Shown: positions 34,855 to 47,699 of the stretch, in pieces | How positions within the stretch are numbered: the stretch's first letter is position 1 | Layout: each line of letters starts with the position of its first letter | NCBI RefSeq assembly: GCF_011694515.1 | Contig: NZ_CP050192.1 | Location: forward strand, 183,540-233,831 | Direction of reading: 5' to 3' | Source: Mycobacterium sp. DL592 | GTDB taxonomy: Bacteria > Actinomycetota > Actinomycetes > Mycobacteriales > Mycobacteriaceae | Length of the DNA: 50,292 nt | Notes under the pieces: generated by a model | What the model saw: the letters and a program-made list of their open reading frames with translations, nothing else | Told to the model about the DNA's origin: nothing | Database searches by the model: none | Translations under genes and position numbers: made by a program

Positions 34855-37800
34855 TCAGACCTCGACGGGAACCTTGGCCGTCGGCGCACTCATCTGCTTG
34901 CGCAGCGTGGAGAACTCCGAGATCGTCTTGGTCGCCACCGTGGCCACCGGCCGGGCATTTCGGCCGTTGGCGTCGGTCTTGGACACCATCACCACACTGT
35001 CGATGTAGGGCTGGATCGTCGTGGCGTTCTGCACGGTGGCCACGATGATGAGTTGGAACCCGAACTTGCGGAAGGCCTGCAGCGCCTGCTGGGCGAACTG
35101 CGGGTCGGATTTCGAGAACGCCTCGTCGAGCATCAACTGCGCGAAGATCGGCCGGTTGTCCACACTGTCGGGGCTGGCCAGGTTGAAGCTCAGCGCGCCC
35201 GCCAGGCAGAACGCCATCAGCTTCTCCTGCTCACCGCCGGAGTTGTCGCCGGCGTTGCTGTGCGTGCGGATCAGCTCGTCGCTGTGCACGTCCCACTCGG
35301 CGCAGTCGAAGGTGAACCGGTTGCGCACGTCGAGTGCGTCACGCGTCCAGGCCCGGTCCTCAGGGGTGCTGGAGGCGAACCGGTTCCGCAGTCGGATGAT
35401 GTCGGCGTACTGGTCCAGGATCGCCTGGTTGTCACCGAGGCCCACCTCGGCGATGCGGCCCGAGATGGCCTTGACGATCTCGGTCAGCTCCGACACCGCG
35501 GCCAGCTGCCGCGGGGTGGCCCGCAGCGTCAGCCGGGTGCCGCGGTTGAACTCCACCGAACCCAAACCGGTGTTGACCCTGGTGATCTGATCGCTGATAC
35601 GGCGGGCCGCCTGCTCGGCCACCCGGTGCAAGGTGAGGATCGCGTCGGGTGCCTGCTCGGTGACCAGACGCATCATCCGCTCGTAGGCCTCGGGTAGTTC
35701 ACGCTCGTCGATGTGCTTGCACAGCGCGACGTAGTCGTGCACCCGCTCGTCGAACACGTCGCTGTCGTTGGGGATCGCATCAGGGAACGCGGTGTCGAAC
35801 GTGTTGAGAATGCGGGCCAGTTCGTCATAGGAGCGACGCCTGCTTTCCCTAAGCTGCTCGCGCTCGCGGCGGATCGCGGTGAACAGCGCCTCGCGGTGCG
35901 GCTCGGGATCGAGCAGCTCCAGTACCACCGGCAGATCCGCCGAGTAGCGGTCGAGCAGCTCCGTCAACGGCTCGCTCACGAACGCCGGTGTCAGCCGTTC
36001 CTGCAACTCCAGCAGCCGGGTCCGCCGCACGTCGAGGTCGTCGCGCCGGGTCTGGATGGCGCCGCGGCGGGTCATCAGGGTCTGGATCTCGGTCCAGCAC
36101 TCCTCGGCCCGCGCCGACAGGGCCTCGATGTTCGGATGGTCGGCCAGCAGGATTTCGAACTGCTCGCGCAGGCGGTCGGCGTGCTTGTCGGCCGTCTCGG
36201 TGTCGATGTGGCTCCACTGCGGGAACTGTTCGCAGATCGCCTTGTAGGCCGCTGCGCGGTCGCGGCACTGCTGGCGTTCGGCTGCGATGTCGTCGGCGAC
36301 CCGGCGGGCCTGCCGATAAGCCTCCTCGGCGCTGCTGAGATCGACTGTCAGCGCGTCGATCTTGGCCCCGACGTCACCCTGGTAGATGTACTCGGAGGGT
36401 CGCAGCGCGCGCCGGTCGTCCTTGATGGCCAGCCGTTCGGAGTCCTTGTAAAGCCCGGTGTCGGTGACGGCCCGCCGGAACCGGGGGAACACGTCAGGGG
36501 TGTCGACGCAGATGTGGTCACCGGCCGCGGCGACGATGTCGGCGGCTTCGGCAGCGCACGGGTGCGTGGGATCGACGACGAAAAGCTTGCCCGCCAACGT
36601 GTTCGGCTCCGCCTCGCGGCCACTGGCTGAGGCCCGGACATGGTGCAGCTGCAGCCGGCCCCGCATGTTGGTCTCGTTGACGAACCGCAGCACCGCGGCA
36701 TAGTGCTGATCGGGTACCAGCAGCCGCAGCCCGACACCGCGCAACACCTTCTCGACGGCGATCCGCCAGCGGCTCTGCTCGGGCCGCAGGTCCATCAACT
36801 CGGCGATGTAGGGCAGCTCGCCGGGGTCGACACCGACTGCGGCGCAGATCTCTTCGCGCATCGTGATGGCCGACTCGGGCAGGGCCGAGCCGACGTGCTC
36901 GACGCGGCGCAGTTCCTTGGCGGCTTCGTCGCGGGCCAGCCGCGCGACCTTCTGGGCGTACTCGGCATCGGTGGAGGCCTCGCGGCCGCGGTCGAGCCGG
37001 GCCAGCAGTTCGGTGGCCTGCTTGGTCAGATCGTCGCGCAGGTTCCAGAAGTCGTCTGCGGTGTCGGGGACGTCGAGGTCATGCGCCTCGACCATCGCCT
37101 CGTAGGCCGCCCAGCGCCGGGACACCTCGTCGGCCTGGGCCTCGGCGGCGGCGACCTGTGACTGCAGCGGCCCGACCGTGGAGCTCGACCCGTTGATCTG
37201 TGCGTTGAGCGAATCCGATTCCGCCTTGGCAAGATTCAGGGTGCGGGTGACGTCCTCGTACTCGTTGCCGAGCTGGTCGATGGTGCTGTCGAGCGCCTCG
37301 ATCTGCGCCGGGCACTGGGCCAGACGCACGTGATCGGTGTAGGCCCGCACCGTCGGCAGGTCGACGAGGTCGATGATGCCCAGATCCGAGGACTCCGAGG
37401 CGTAGCGCTGCTGGATGGCCTCGATGTCGCCGAGGATTTTGCGCTTGCGCTGCGCGACGGCCAGCAGCTCGCGGGCCTCGACGAGCGGGTCGATCTGCTT
37501 GAGCGCCTCAGGCAGGCGGGCCAGGCTCTCCGGTTCGTCGAGCATGAACTCGCGAACGAACTGTTCAAGTCCACCAACGCTTTTCAGCGACTTGGCCTTA
37601 CCGAGCAGCTGCTGAGCGGCATCGGAGGCGCGGATGCCGATGGTGGCATACAGCTGGGCGAGGTACTGGGATTCGACCTTGGTGGAGAACCGCCAATTGT
37701 CGTCCTTGAAGACATTGCTGTCGAAACGGCCTGCGGCCCAACGGTTGCACACCTCTTCGATGTCGCGGTCGCCGTCGGCGAGCACGAACCGGCTCGAGGA

Positions 37801-38211
37801 GTCCGAGCGGGACTCGCCCACCAGCCACTTGAGCACCAGACCTGTGACGGCGCGGCCGGTGTTGCTGGCATAGGTCACCGCGACCGCTGACCAGGCCGTG
37901 CCCTCGCCGCGCAGGTACATCACCCGGCTGGTGCCGCCGTCGGTGCGCTCACCCCAGGCGCCGCGCACGTACTTGTCGACGGTGCGCCGCCCGGCATTGG
38001 ACCCGGCGGCGGAATGGTCACCGGAGGCGTTGAAGTTGCGGCGGTTGAAAGGCAGGAACCCCAGCGAAATGGCGTCCAGCAGTGAGGATTTACCGCTTCC
38101 GGAGGCACCGGCGATCAGCGCCCCGCCTTCGGTGAACGCGATGTCGTGGTAGCCGTCGAACACACCCCAGTTGACGACCTGAAGGCGGGCCAGGTGGAAC
38201 TGCTCAGGCAT
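34855..38211 (-). CDS. jetC: SMC-like ATPase JetC/MksB (Wadjet core)
   Basis: The motor of a Wadjet/MksBEF condensin complex that extrudes DNA loops and recognises small circular plasmids. 1118 residues: Walker [11 protein letters not shown] at about 34-43, two helical arm regions (about 240-400 and 600-760) around a hinge-like middle, then signature NSGGEQEKL and Walker [14 protein letters not shown] near the C-terminus, all intact. ATG 38211 chosen (GGAAGAGG upstream); it overlaps jetB by 8 bp. Third gene of jetA-jetB-jetC. It relates to M. smegmatis EptC, which restricts plasmids. No jetD follows: the next gene is the convergent dnaQ. Confidence 0.92.
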   Translation of the reverse strand: MPEQFHLARLQVVNWGVFDGYHDIAFTEGGALIAGASGSGKSSLLDAISLGFLPFNRRNFNASGDHSAAGSNAGRRTVDKYVRGAWGERTDGGTSRVMYLRGEGTAWSAVAVTYASNTGRAVTGLVLKWLVGESRSDSSSRFVLADGDRDIEEVCNRWAAGRFDSNVFKDDNWRFSTKVESQYLAQLYATIGIRASDAAQQLLGKAKSLKSVGGLEQFVREFMLDEPESLARLPEALKQIDPLVEARELLAVAQRKRKILGDIEAIQQRYASESSDLGIIDLVDLPTVRAYTDHVRLAQCPAQIEALDSTIDQLGNEYEDVTRTLNLAKAESDSLNAQINGSSSTVGPLQSQVAAAEAQADEVSRRWAAYEAMVEAHDLDVPDTADDFWNLRDDLTKQATELLARLDRGREASTDAEYAQKVARLARDEAAKELRRVEHVGSALPESAITMREEICAAVGVDPGELPYIAELMDLRPEQSRWRIAVEKVLRGVGLRLLVPDQHYAAVLRFVNETNMRGRLQLHHVRASASGREAEPNTLAGKLFVVDPTHPCAAEAADIVAAAGDHICVDTPDVFPRFRRAVTDTGLYKDSERLAIKDDRRALRPSEYIYQGDVGAKIDALTVDLSSAEEAYRQARRVADDIAAERQQCRDRAAAYKAICEQFPQWSHIDTETADKHADRLREQFEILLADHPNIEALSARAEECWTEIQTLMTRRGAIQTRRDDLDVRRTRLLELQERLTPAFVSEPLTELLDRYSADLPVVLELLDPEPHREALFTAIRREREQLRESRRRSYDELARILNTFDTAFPDAIPNDSDVFDERVHDYVALCKHIDERELPEAYERMMRLVTEQAPDAILTLHRVAEQAARRISDQITRVNTGLGSVEFNRGTRLTLRATPRQLAAVSELTEIVKAISGRIAEVGLGDNQAILDQYADIIRLRNRFASSTPEDRAWTRDALDVRNRFTFDCAEWDVHSDELIRTHSNAGDNSGGEQEKLMAFCLAGALSFNLASPDSVDNRPIFAQLMLDEAFSKSDPQFAQQALQAFRKFGFQLIIVATVQNATTIQPYIDSVVMVSKTDANGRNARPVATVATKTISEFSTLRKQMSAPTAKVPVEV

Positions 38212-38893
38212 CGACGTCGACCTCTTCCTGCTCCTGCGGCGCGCCACCGCTGAGCAGCAGTTCGAACTGCTGCTGCAACTCGGTGATCACCGATGCCGTC
38301 ATCACCGCGGTGATCACCGGACTGATGGTGTAGCTGTCCTCGTCGTCGCGGCTGCGCCGCAGGATCTCCAGCGACGCCAGCCGGGCGATCGCGCCGTCGA
38401 TCCGGGCGGCGAAGGTGACGGTGTCGCGGTCGGTGTCGTTGAGCACCCCGGCGAACAGCCCGTGCATCTCGTCGCGTGAGATCAGCACGGTGTGGTCGCT
38501 GGCCGCACGCATCATCTGCGCCAGGTGCAGCGCCAGGATCGAATCGTAGGTGCCGAGCGGTTCGCGGCGCAAAAGCTTGACGCCCCTTGCTGATTCGTAG
38601 CGTGCCTGTTCGATGAACGCGACCTCGACGCCCTCGACGATGCGCAGCAGCAGGTCCAGTTCCGACAGCCGGATACTGAGCTGGTCGCGGTATTCGACCA
38701 CCCAGCCGTAGAGCTCGCGGTCCGACTCGGCGCTGATGTAGCGGCGGGTCAGCAGGTGCTGCAACGCCCAGCAGGCTCGGTCGGGCAGCTCGCCGACATC
38801 GCCGTCGAAGCGCGGCCGGCGTTCCTGCGGCACCCGGGAGGTCTTGTTGACCTGGGGCAGCGACGAGAAGTCGATGGCAGGTTCGGTGGTCAC
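38204..38893 (-). CDS. jetB: JetB/MksE (DUF4194) kite subunit
   Basis: A 229-residue winged-helix dimer subunit (MukE/MksE-like) of the condensin complex, recognised from its DUF4194 pattern: an N-terminal arm, [39 protein letters not shown] and [12 protein letters not shown] segments. GTG start overlaps the jetA stop as GTGA; its own stop overlaps the jetC start. The acidic C-terminus ([10 protein letters not shown]) is disordered-looking. Intact and normal length. Confidence 0.9.
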   Translation of the reverse strand: MTTEPAIDFSSLPQVNKTSRVPQERRPRFDGDVGELPDRACWALQHLLTRRYISAESDRELYGWVVEYRDQLSIRLSELDLLLRIVEGVEVAFIEQARYESARGVKLLRREPLGTYDSILALHLAQMMRAASDHTVLISRDEMHGLFAGVLNDTDRDTVTFAARIDGAIARLASLEILRRSRDDEDSYTISPVITAVMTASVITELQQQFELLLSGGAPQEQEEVDVDA

Positions 38894-40347
38894 TGCGCGG
38901 CTCCCTGCAGAGTGGAGATCGGTTCGGTGAACATCAGCAGCGGGACCTCGATCTCGCGGTCACGTCCGTCGAGGGACTGGAAGCGGACTGTCGTCGACGC
39001 GTCCGCGCCGTCGGTGCGCGGCTGTTTGAGCGCCCAGGACCACAGCACGATCACATGACCGAGGTACGCCGAGTCGAGCATGGACACGGCCTCGGGCAGC
39101 GACAGCGGCCCCCGCGCGACGGCGCTGTTGATCATCTCCGACATTCCCGGGGCGTCGACCTGGGTGGTCAGCGCGGCGAAGCTGGCCAGATCGACGGTGC
39201 TGTCGGCGGCTTGCGCAGGCTTGGGCGCCGACAGGTCGCTGATCCGGAAGCTCAGCGCCCCGACGGAGCTGATGGCGTGGCGGGCCAGCGGCAGCTCGAG
39301 GTCCAGGCGCGAATCGGTCAGCGACTCCTTGAGCAGCGTGCGCGCGGCGGCGATGGCGGTGTTGAGCTGACGGGCCACACCCCGGCTCTGCTCGAGGGTG
39401 CCGAACGCGGTGAATCGCTTGACCCGCTGGGCGCAGCGCTGCTGGATGCGTTCGACCTCGTCGATCTGCTGGCCGACGAGCTCGAAGAACCCGGTCATCA
39501 CCTTGCGCAACGCCGGATCCAGCGACGGCAGTGCGTCGGCGACCGCGGCCACGTCGGCCTCGAACTCGGCGCGCTGGTCGGGGTCGTTGACCATCGCCAG
39601 GAACGCGCGGTGCGAGTCGCGGCCCTGGGAGTCCCACGCGGCCTGGTAGTCGGCGTACATCTGGCGCTGCCGGTCGCGGTATTCGAGATTGCTGTCGATC
39701 GGCTCGTCGAGGGCCGCGGTGGCCTGCTCGATCATCGTCCCGTACTGGCCGATGTCGGTGATCATCCGCTCCATCTGCAGCGCGATCGCGTGGGCTTCGT
39801 CATAGGAGTCGCCGACGTCGTCGTTCACCCGGCTCACGCCCTGGTCGAGCTGGTCGAGTTCGGCCTGCAATGCGGCGATCTGCGCCTGGATGCCGGCGCG
39901 AATCCGGTCCGGGTCGGTACCGACGCGGATGGCGACCTGCTTGAGCCGGGAGGCGATGCCGTTGATGGACCCGCCGGTGGCGATGGTGTCCTGGCGCCGG
40001 ATGCCGCGCAGGAAGTCCAGCGCCCGGCGGGCTTCCTGGGTGAGGTAGCAGAGATTGCGCTCGTAGCCGCTGCGGGTGTCGGCGACCCGGTGCAGCCAGC
40101 CCTGGCTCGCCCACACCTTGATCAGGGCCAAGCCCGACAAACCCTCCGGCCGGTCGAGGTCGTCGAGGTCACGCTCGAGGGCGACCACCAGCTCGGTCTC
40201 CACCGCCACCCCGCTGCTCAGGTGCCGCTCCATCAGGGTGGCGTACATGCTCATGTTGAGCGCGGCGAGCAGCCGGATGGTGGGTGAGGCCTGGATGTCC
40301 CGGTTGGATTGTGCGAGCTCGGCGGTGGACAGCGTGGCGTCGTCCAC
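38890..40347 (-). CDS. jetA: JetA/MksF (DUF3375) kleisin subunit
   Basis: A 485-residue MukF-like kleisin that links the two JetC heads. N-terminal helical/winged domain (ASPTIRLLAALNMSMYATLM, ERHLSSGVAVETELVVALE), then long helical region (about 130-360) with ALQAELDQLDQGVSRV, and a C-terminal wHTH-type segment. GTG start with AAGGAG upstream at good spacing; first gene of the operon. The 89 bp upstream, 40348-40436, must hold the promoter; I saw no clear -10 box. Confidence 0.9.
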   Translation of the reverse strand: MDDATLSTAELAQSNRDIQASPTIRLLAALNMSMYATLMERHLSSGVAVETELVVALERDLDDLDRPEGLSGLALIKVWASQGWLHRVADTRSGYERNLCYLTQEARRALDFLRGIRRQDTIATGGSINGIASRLKQVAIRVGTDPDRIRAGIQAQIAALQAELDQLDQGVSRVNDDVGDSYDEAHAIALQMERMITDIGQYGTMIEQATAALDEPIDSNLEYRDRQRQMYADYQAAWDSQGRDSHRAFLAMVNDPDQRAEFEADVAAVADALPSLDPALRKVMTGFFELVGQQIDEVERIQQRCAQRVKRFTAFGTLEQSRGVARQLNTAIAAARTLLKESLTDSRLDLELPLARHAISSVGALSFRISDLSAPKPAQAADSTVDLASFAALTTQVDAPGMSEMINSAVARGPLSLPEAVSMLDSAYLGHVIVLWSWALKQPRTDGADASTTVRFQSLDGRDREIEVPLLMFTEPISTLQGAAQ

Positions 40348-40436
40348 CTAGGCCGTCTCCTTGGCTTCCTGATTAGTCATCGGACCGTCAAAGATAAGCG
40401 ACGGCACCGACCCCGATCGCCCCGGCACGGCGTGTT

Positions 40437-40466
40437 GCCGAGGCCCGGCGTGTCCGGGCCGTCGGC
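40437..40466 (-). terminator. Terminator after the SHOCT-domain gene
   Basis: GCCGA-GGCCCGG (40437-40448) pairs with CCGGGCC-G-TCGGC (40454-40466): a 12-bp stem with one bulged G and a 5-nt loop, 1 bp after the stop codon of the minus-strand gene. It separates leuA-side transcription from the jet operon. Confidence 0.7.
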
Positions 40467-40467
40467 C

Positions 40468-40854
40468 TTAGGCGAGGGCCTTGGCCTTGAGCGATTCGAA
40501 CTCCGCCGCACTGATGGCACCCGAATCCAGGAGCTGCTTGGCGTGCTCGATCTCCTGAGCCGGAGAGCGTCCCGCGGCTTCGCGGATGTAGGCGTCGGTC
40601 TCGCTCTTGGCCTTCTGGGCGGCTTCCCGGGCCCGCTCCGTCATGCCCTGACCGCGCGCGATCAGGTAGATCAGCGCGGTGATCCACGGGAAGACGATCA
40701 GGAAGATCGTCCACACCGCCTTGACCCAGCCCGAGGTCGTGTGGTCCCGCCAGAACAGATCGGTGAGGATCTGGAACAGCACCAGCAGGTAGGCGATCCA
40801 GGCGAAGATGATCAAGAAATGCCAGAGAAAGTCCCAGGTGGAACCCCAGTCCAT
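40468..40854 (-). CDS. Membrane protein with PLDc_N-type helices and SHOCT domain
   Basis: A 128-residue protein. The ATG at 40854 follows GAGGGGAG. Two hydrophobic helices at about 8-32 and 44-67 (WHFLIIFAWIAYLLVLFQIL; AVWTIFLIVFPWITALIYLI) match the phospholipase-D-nuclease N-terminal module, then a charged linker and a SHOCT motif (QEIEHAKQLLDSGAISAAEF) at the end, a small module that mediates oligomerisation. Function unknown. It lies 32 bp after leuA on the same strand and ends in a terminator. Confidence 0.82.
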   Translation of the reverse strand: MDWGSTWDFLWHFLIIFAWIAYLLVLFQILTDLFWRDHTTSGWVKAVWTIFLIVFPWITALIYLIARGQGMTERAREAAQKAKSETDAYIREAAGRSPAQEIEHAKQLLDSGAISAAEFESLKAKALA

Positions 40855-40886
40855 GGCGTACTCCCCTCGAAGTGTGCGCCGTAAGC

Positions 40887-42734
<1,848 letters not shown>

Positions 42735-42735
42735 T

Positions 42736-42795
42736 CAGACCGGCGCATCGCAAACACCCGCGACGGGAAGCCAGTCTGGATCAGACCCCGTCGCG
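42736..42795 (-). promoter_or_regulatory. Leucine attenuator: alternative RNA hairpins
   Basis: Two mutually exclusive foldings on the leuA leader RNA. First: CGCGACGGG/CCCGTCGCG (42787-42795 with 42759-42767) stacked on GTCTG/CAGAC (42782-42786 with 42774-42778). Second: CAGACTGGC (42770-42778) with GCCGGTCTG (42736-42744), eight Watson-Crick pairs and one G-U. Both use the CAGAC strand. The first begins inside the last codons of the leader peptide, so a ribosome position there would choose between them. Confidence 0.6.
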
Positions 42796-42822
42796 GCGTC
42801 CGAGGAGGAGCACCCGCTGCAC
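42781..42822 (-). CDS. leuL: Leucine leader peptide
   Basis: A 13-codon open frame, MQRVLLLGRRDGV with a GTG start at 42822 and TGA at 42781. It has three consecutive CTC leucine codons, the hallmark of leucine attenuation, and lies 77 bp upstream of leuA. The predicted transcription start, 6-8 nt after the -10 box, falls within a few bases of its GTG, so it is probably translated from a leaderless mRNA. Confidence 0.7.
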   Translation of the reverse strand: MQRVLLLGRRDGV

Positions 42823-42830
42823 AAGGTCGT

Positions 42831-42859
42831 ACTGTACTCCCGATGCGTCACCAGGCCAA
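42831..42859 (-). promoter_or_regulatory. Putative leuA promoter
   Basis: On the minus strand TTGGCC (42859-42854) and TACAGT (42836-42831) are spaced 17 bp, each four of six consensus. Transcription would begin near 42823-42825, at the leader peptide start. Confidence 0.55.
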
Positions 42860-42900
42860 AGCCCGGGTTTTCCGGCCGCCTCTACCGCTAGCGTGACTTC

Positions 42901-44148
42901 GTGATCGACGTCCGATCCCGCGGCGCGCTCGGTGACGGCCGCACCGACGACACCGCGGCCCTCGCGGCGGCCCTGCGCTCCGCCCACGACAGCGGCGGCG
43001 CCACCGTCTTCCTGCCCGCCGGGGTGTACTGCGTATCGGCCCCGCTGGGCGAGGCCGGAGGGCTGGCCCGGGTCTGCCTGACCGGCGACGGGGAGCGGGC
43101 CTCGACCATCAGGGCGACCGGCAACTTCGCGCCCATCACCGGCCTGTGGTCGCAGGCGCGGATCGAGAACCTCGTCATCGACGCCGGCGGCCACGGATCC
43201 CCGGGCCTGGTCGTCGAGCTGGACAAGAGCTATCTGCGGCACTGCCTCATCAAGGGCTGGACGCAGTTCGGGATTCGGCTCAACCCGACCACCGACGGGC
43301 TGCTGAACTGGATCGACGACAACTTCGTCGAGCAGGGCAACGGCTACGGCATCCACACCACCCACCACTTCTACGACTCGTGGATCGTCAACAACAACGT
43401 CGGCTCCACCGGGCCGAACCTGTCGGTCGAGAGCGGGCCGCTGCGCATCATCGCCAACCACCTCAACGGAACCCCAACGCACAACATCGAATTGCGCGGC
43501 AACAAGAACATCACCATCGTCGCCAACATCTGCGAGGGCGCTCGGCACGAAGCAATCGTCTACACCATGCCAGCCTGGCTCGACACCGACGCACCGCACG
43601 TGCAGATCGTCGGCAACAACATCACCAACGGCGGCAAGGGATCACCGGACGCCTGTCCGGCCATCGGTATCTACGCCCGCGACGCCGCCCACCGGATTCG
43701 CGGGTTCAACATCACCGGCAATCTGTTCGCCTGCGAAGACGACGGCGCCGGCTGGTCGCATGCGGTGGCCGCCGAACACGTTGACGACCTGTCGATCTCC
43801 GGAAACCAATGGGACGACGGCGGATTCGCCACCGCGGCGGTGCTCGGCGGCGGGCGCAACCTGGCTGTGGCCGGCAACACCTCGGCCAATATCGGGGCAC
43901 GGGTGGTGGCCACCGTCGCCGGTCCGCTCACCCTGGCCTCGGAACCCGGCACCGACTACGTCTACTTCCTCGCCGCCGGATCACAGCCGAAAATGCCTCC
44001 GGCTCTGAACAACACCAGTCGCTACACGGTGAAGAACGTCGGAGCGGGGGACGTCACCATGGCCGGCATCACTCCCACCGTGACCATCGAGCCGGGCGGC
44101 GTTGTCGACCTGGTGTCGGACGGCGTGACCTGGCAGTCGTTACGCTGA
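42901..44148 (+). CDS. Right-handed beta-helix protein, phage tailspike-like
   Basis: A 415-residue protein of the pectate-lyase-3/tailspike fold. It begins with the typical MIDVRSRGALGDGRTDDTAA head (compare phage and capsule depolymerase starts: DG-TDDT), followed by repeating coils with Asn ladders (IVNNNVGS, IANHLNG, ITIVANICEG, VQIVGNNITNGG, ITGNLFACEDD). The end (GTDYVYFLAAGSQPKMPPAL onward) resembles a phage tail-fibre tip. No signal peptide is visible, so export is unexplained. GTG start. No other phage genes are adjacent. Function may be polysaccharide binding or cleavage; no catalytic residues can be assigned. Confidence 0.8.
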   Translation: MIDVRSRGALGDGRTDDTAALAAALRSAHDSGGATVFLPAGVYCVSAPLGEAGGLARVCLTGDGERASTIRATGNFAPITGLWSQARIENLVIDAGGHGSPGLVVELDKSYLRHCLIKGWTQFGIRLNPTTDGLLNWIDDNFVEQGNGYGIHTTHHFYDSWIVNNNVGSTGPNLSVESGPLRIIANHLNGTPTHNIELRGNKNITIVANICEGARHEAIVYTMPAWLDTDAPHVQIVGNNITNGGKGSPDACPAIGIYARDAAHRIRGFNITGNLFACEDDGAGWSHAVAAEHVDDLSISGNQWDDGGFATAAVLGGGRNLAVAGNTSANIGARVVATVAGPLTLASEPGTDYVYFLAAGSQPKMPPALNNTSRYTVKNVGAGDVTMAGITPTVTIEPGGVVDLVSDGVTWQSLR

Positions 44149-44154
44149 TCGATC

Positions 44155-44595
44155 ATGCGCCGCCCGCCCCGCTGGACCCTCACCGTCATCGTGCTCGTGA
44201 TCGCGGCCGGGTTCGCCATCTGGACATACTTCGACAAGCCGCCGGAGAAGTGCAAGCCGGTGATCGACATGCTGAGTTTCAACAAGAGCCAGTCGGAGCT
44301 CATCCAGTCCAAGGGCGGCTCCGGCCCCCCGACCGCCGCCGAGGACCTCCTCTATCAGCAGTGGGCCGACGGGATGGCCGAGCGCGCCCAGAAGGTCAAC
44401 GACCCCGAACTGGCGGCTCAGGCCACCCAGCTGGCGCAGCTGGCCAACGAGTTCGTCACGGATCTGCCCAAGGTCCGCGCCGAGAAGGACTCCCGGGCAC
44501 CCGGTGCCCCGGCGCCGGTGATCGTCTTCCAGATGCAGGCGCTGAGCGACCAGATCACCGGCCTGACCAACCAGCTGTCAAAGACCTGTTCCTGA
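44155..44595 (+). CDS. Small membrane-anchored hypothetical protein (146 aa)
   Basis: A 146-residue protein with an N-terminal hydrophobic helix (LTVIVLVIAAGFAIWTYF, about 8-26) and a soluble, mostly helical extracytoplasmic part ([34 protein letters not shown]). Two Cys, one near the membrane (EKCKP) and one at the C-terminus (KTCS), may pair. It starts 6 bp after the beta-helix gene, so both are likely co-transcribed. The 3' end overlaps the convergent nitroreductase by 18 bp. No family recognised. Confidence 0.75.
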   Translation: MRRPPRWTLTVIVLVIAAGFAIWTYFDKPPEKCKPVIDMLSFNKSQSELIQSKGGSGPPTAAEDLLYQQWADGMAERAQKVNDPELAAQATQLAQLANEFVTDLPKVRAEKDSRAPGAPAPVIVFQMQALSDQITGLTNQLSKTCS

Positions 44596-45273
44596 CCAGT
44601 TGAGCACCACGTCCTCCAGGGCCAGCCGCTCCCTTGGCCGGGAGTCGCGCTCGAGGATCTCCGGCGCCATCTCGCCGTAGTCGCCGAGCGTGCCGACGGC
44701 GACCATGATCAGCGGCCGCAGCCCGGCGGCCAGACCCAACACCTCGGGTGCGGCCTCGACGTCGAAACCGGCCATCGGATGAGCGATCAACCCCCGGGCC
44801 ACCGCCTCGATCGCCAGGTTGGCCGCCGCCGCCCCGGCATCGACCGCGGAGTACAGCGCCGTGCGCTCGTCCTCGCCCTCGTCGGCGCACAGCAGGATCA
44901 GCGCACCGGCGGCTTTCGCGTAGCTGTTGCCCCGCCTGAGCAGGCCCGACAACGCCTCGAAGGCGCTATCCACCCGGCCCGGTATATCCCCGGGTCGCTG
45001 CGCTCCAGCCCGGCCCGGTATCTCCCCGGGTCGCTGCGCTCTCCCCCTCGCCTCCGGCTGGGCGGTACCCCCAGCCCGCCGGCCGACCACGAAGCGCACC
45101 GGCTGGACGTTTCCCCACGTCGCCGCCCATCGGGCCGCCTCCAGCAGGGCTGTCAGCTCCTCGTCGGTGACGACGGCGTCGGGGTCGAAGGCCCGCGGAC
45201 TCCAGCGGGTAGCGATCGGCGGGTGCACCGGCACCCGGGTGTGTGCGTGGCGGTCGGAGGGTTGATCAGGCAC
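44578..45273 (-). CDS. Nitroreductase family protein with repeat insertion
   Basis: FMN-dependent nitroreductase-fold protein of 231 residues. Conserved parts: [19 protein letters not shown] (phosphate/FMN region), [19 protein letters not shown], then a break, and [20 protein letters not shown] and later [18 protein letters not shown] FMN segments. Between VGRR (about residue 66) and FEALSG lie about 33 extra residues, Arg/Pro/Gly-rich ([20 protein letters not shown]), encoded by two 36-bp repeat units. The reading frame is kept. Whether the insertion disturbs the FMN site is unknown. GTG start. Confidence 0.85.
   Translation of the reverse strand: MPDQPSDRHAHTRVPVHPPIATRWSPRAFDPDAVVTDEELTALLEAARWAATWGNVQPVRFVVGRRAGGTAQPEARGRAQRPGEIPGRAGAQRPGDIPGRVDSAFEALSGLLRRGNSYAKAAGALILLCADEGEDERTALYSAVDAGAAAANLAIEAVARGLIAHPMAGFDVEAAPEVLGLAAGLRPLIMVAVGTLGDYGEMAPEILERDSRPRERLALEDVVLNWSGTGL
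44973..45044. repeat. Two 36-bp tandem repeat units inside nitroreductase gene
   Basis: Units 44973-45008 and 45009-45044 begin CCCGGCCCGGTAT and contain CCCCGGGTCGCTGCGCTC. They differ at a few bases. The element seems to continue to about 45080 through CTCGCCTCCGGCTGGGCGG and TACCCCCAG. The 21-bp core of the first unit recurs exactly at 27538-27558 in tmsA. The period is a multiple of three, so the frame is preserved. Confidence 0.88.
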
Positions 45274-45367
45274 CGCTGGGACGTTACCGCCGATCTCGGC
45301 GGGAAAAGCAGGTGTGCGTACCCCTTATCCTTGTGGGCGAACCCCACGTTTTACAGAAGGGCAGACA

Positions 45368-47670
<2,303 letters not shown>

Positions 47671-47699
47671 CCTCACCACGCCGAAGCGGGAGTTTGGGC

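Noticed and set aside
42901..44595. Prophage remnant
   Set aside because: Only the beta-helix protein looks phage-like; no integrase, capsid, terminase or attachment repeats were found nearby.
44973..45044. Short CRISPR-like tandem repeat
   Set aside because: Only two units with no spacers, inside a coding frame, and no cas genes in the window.
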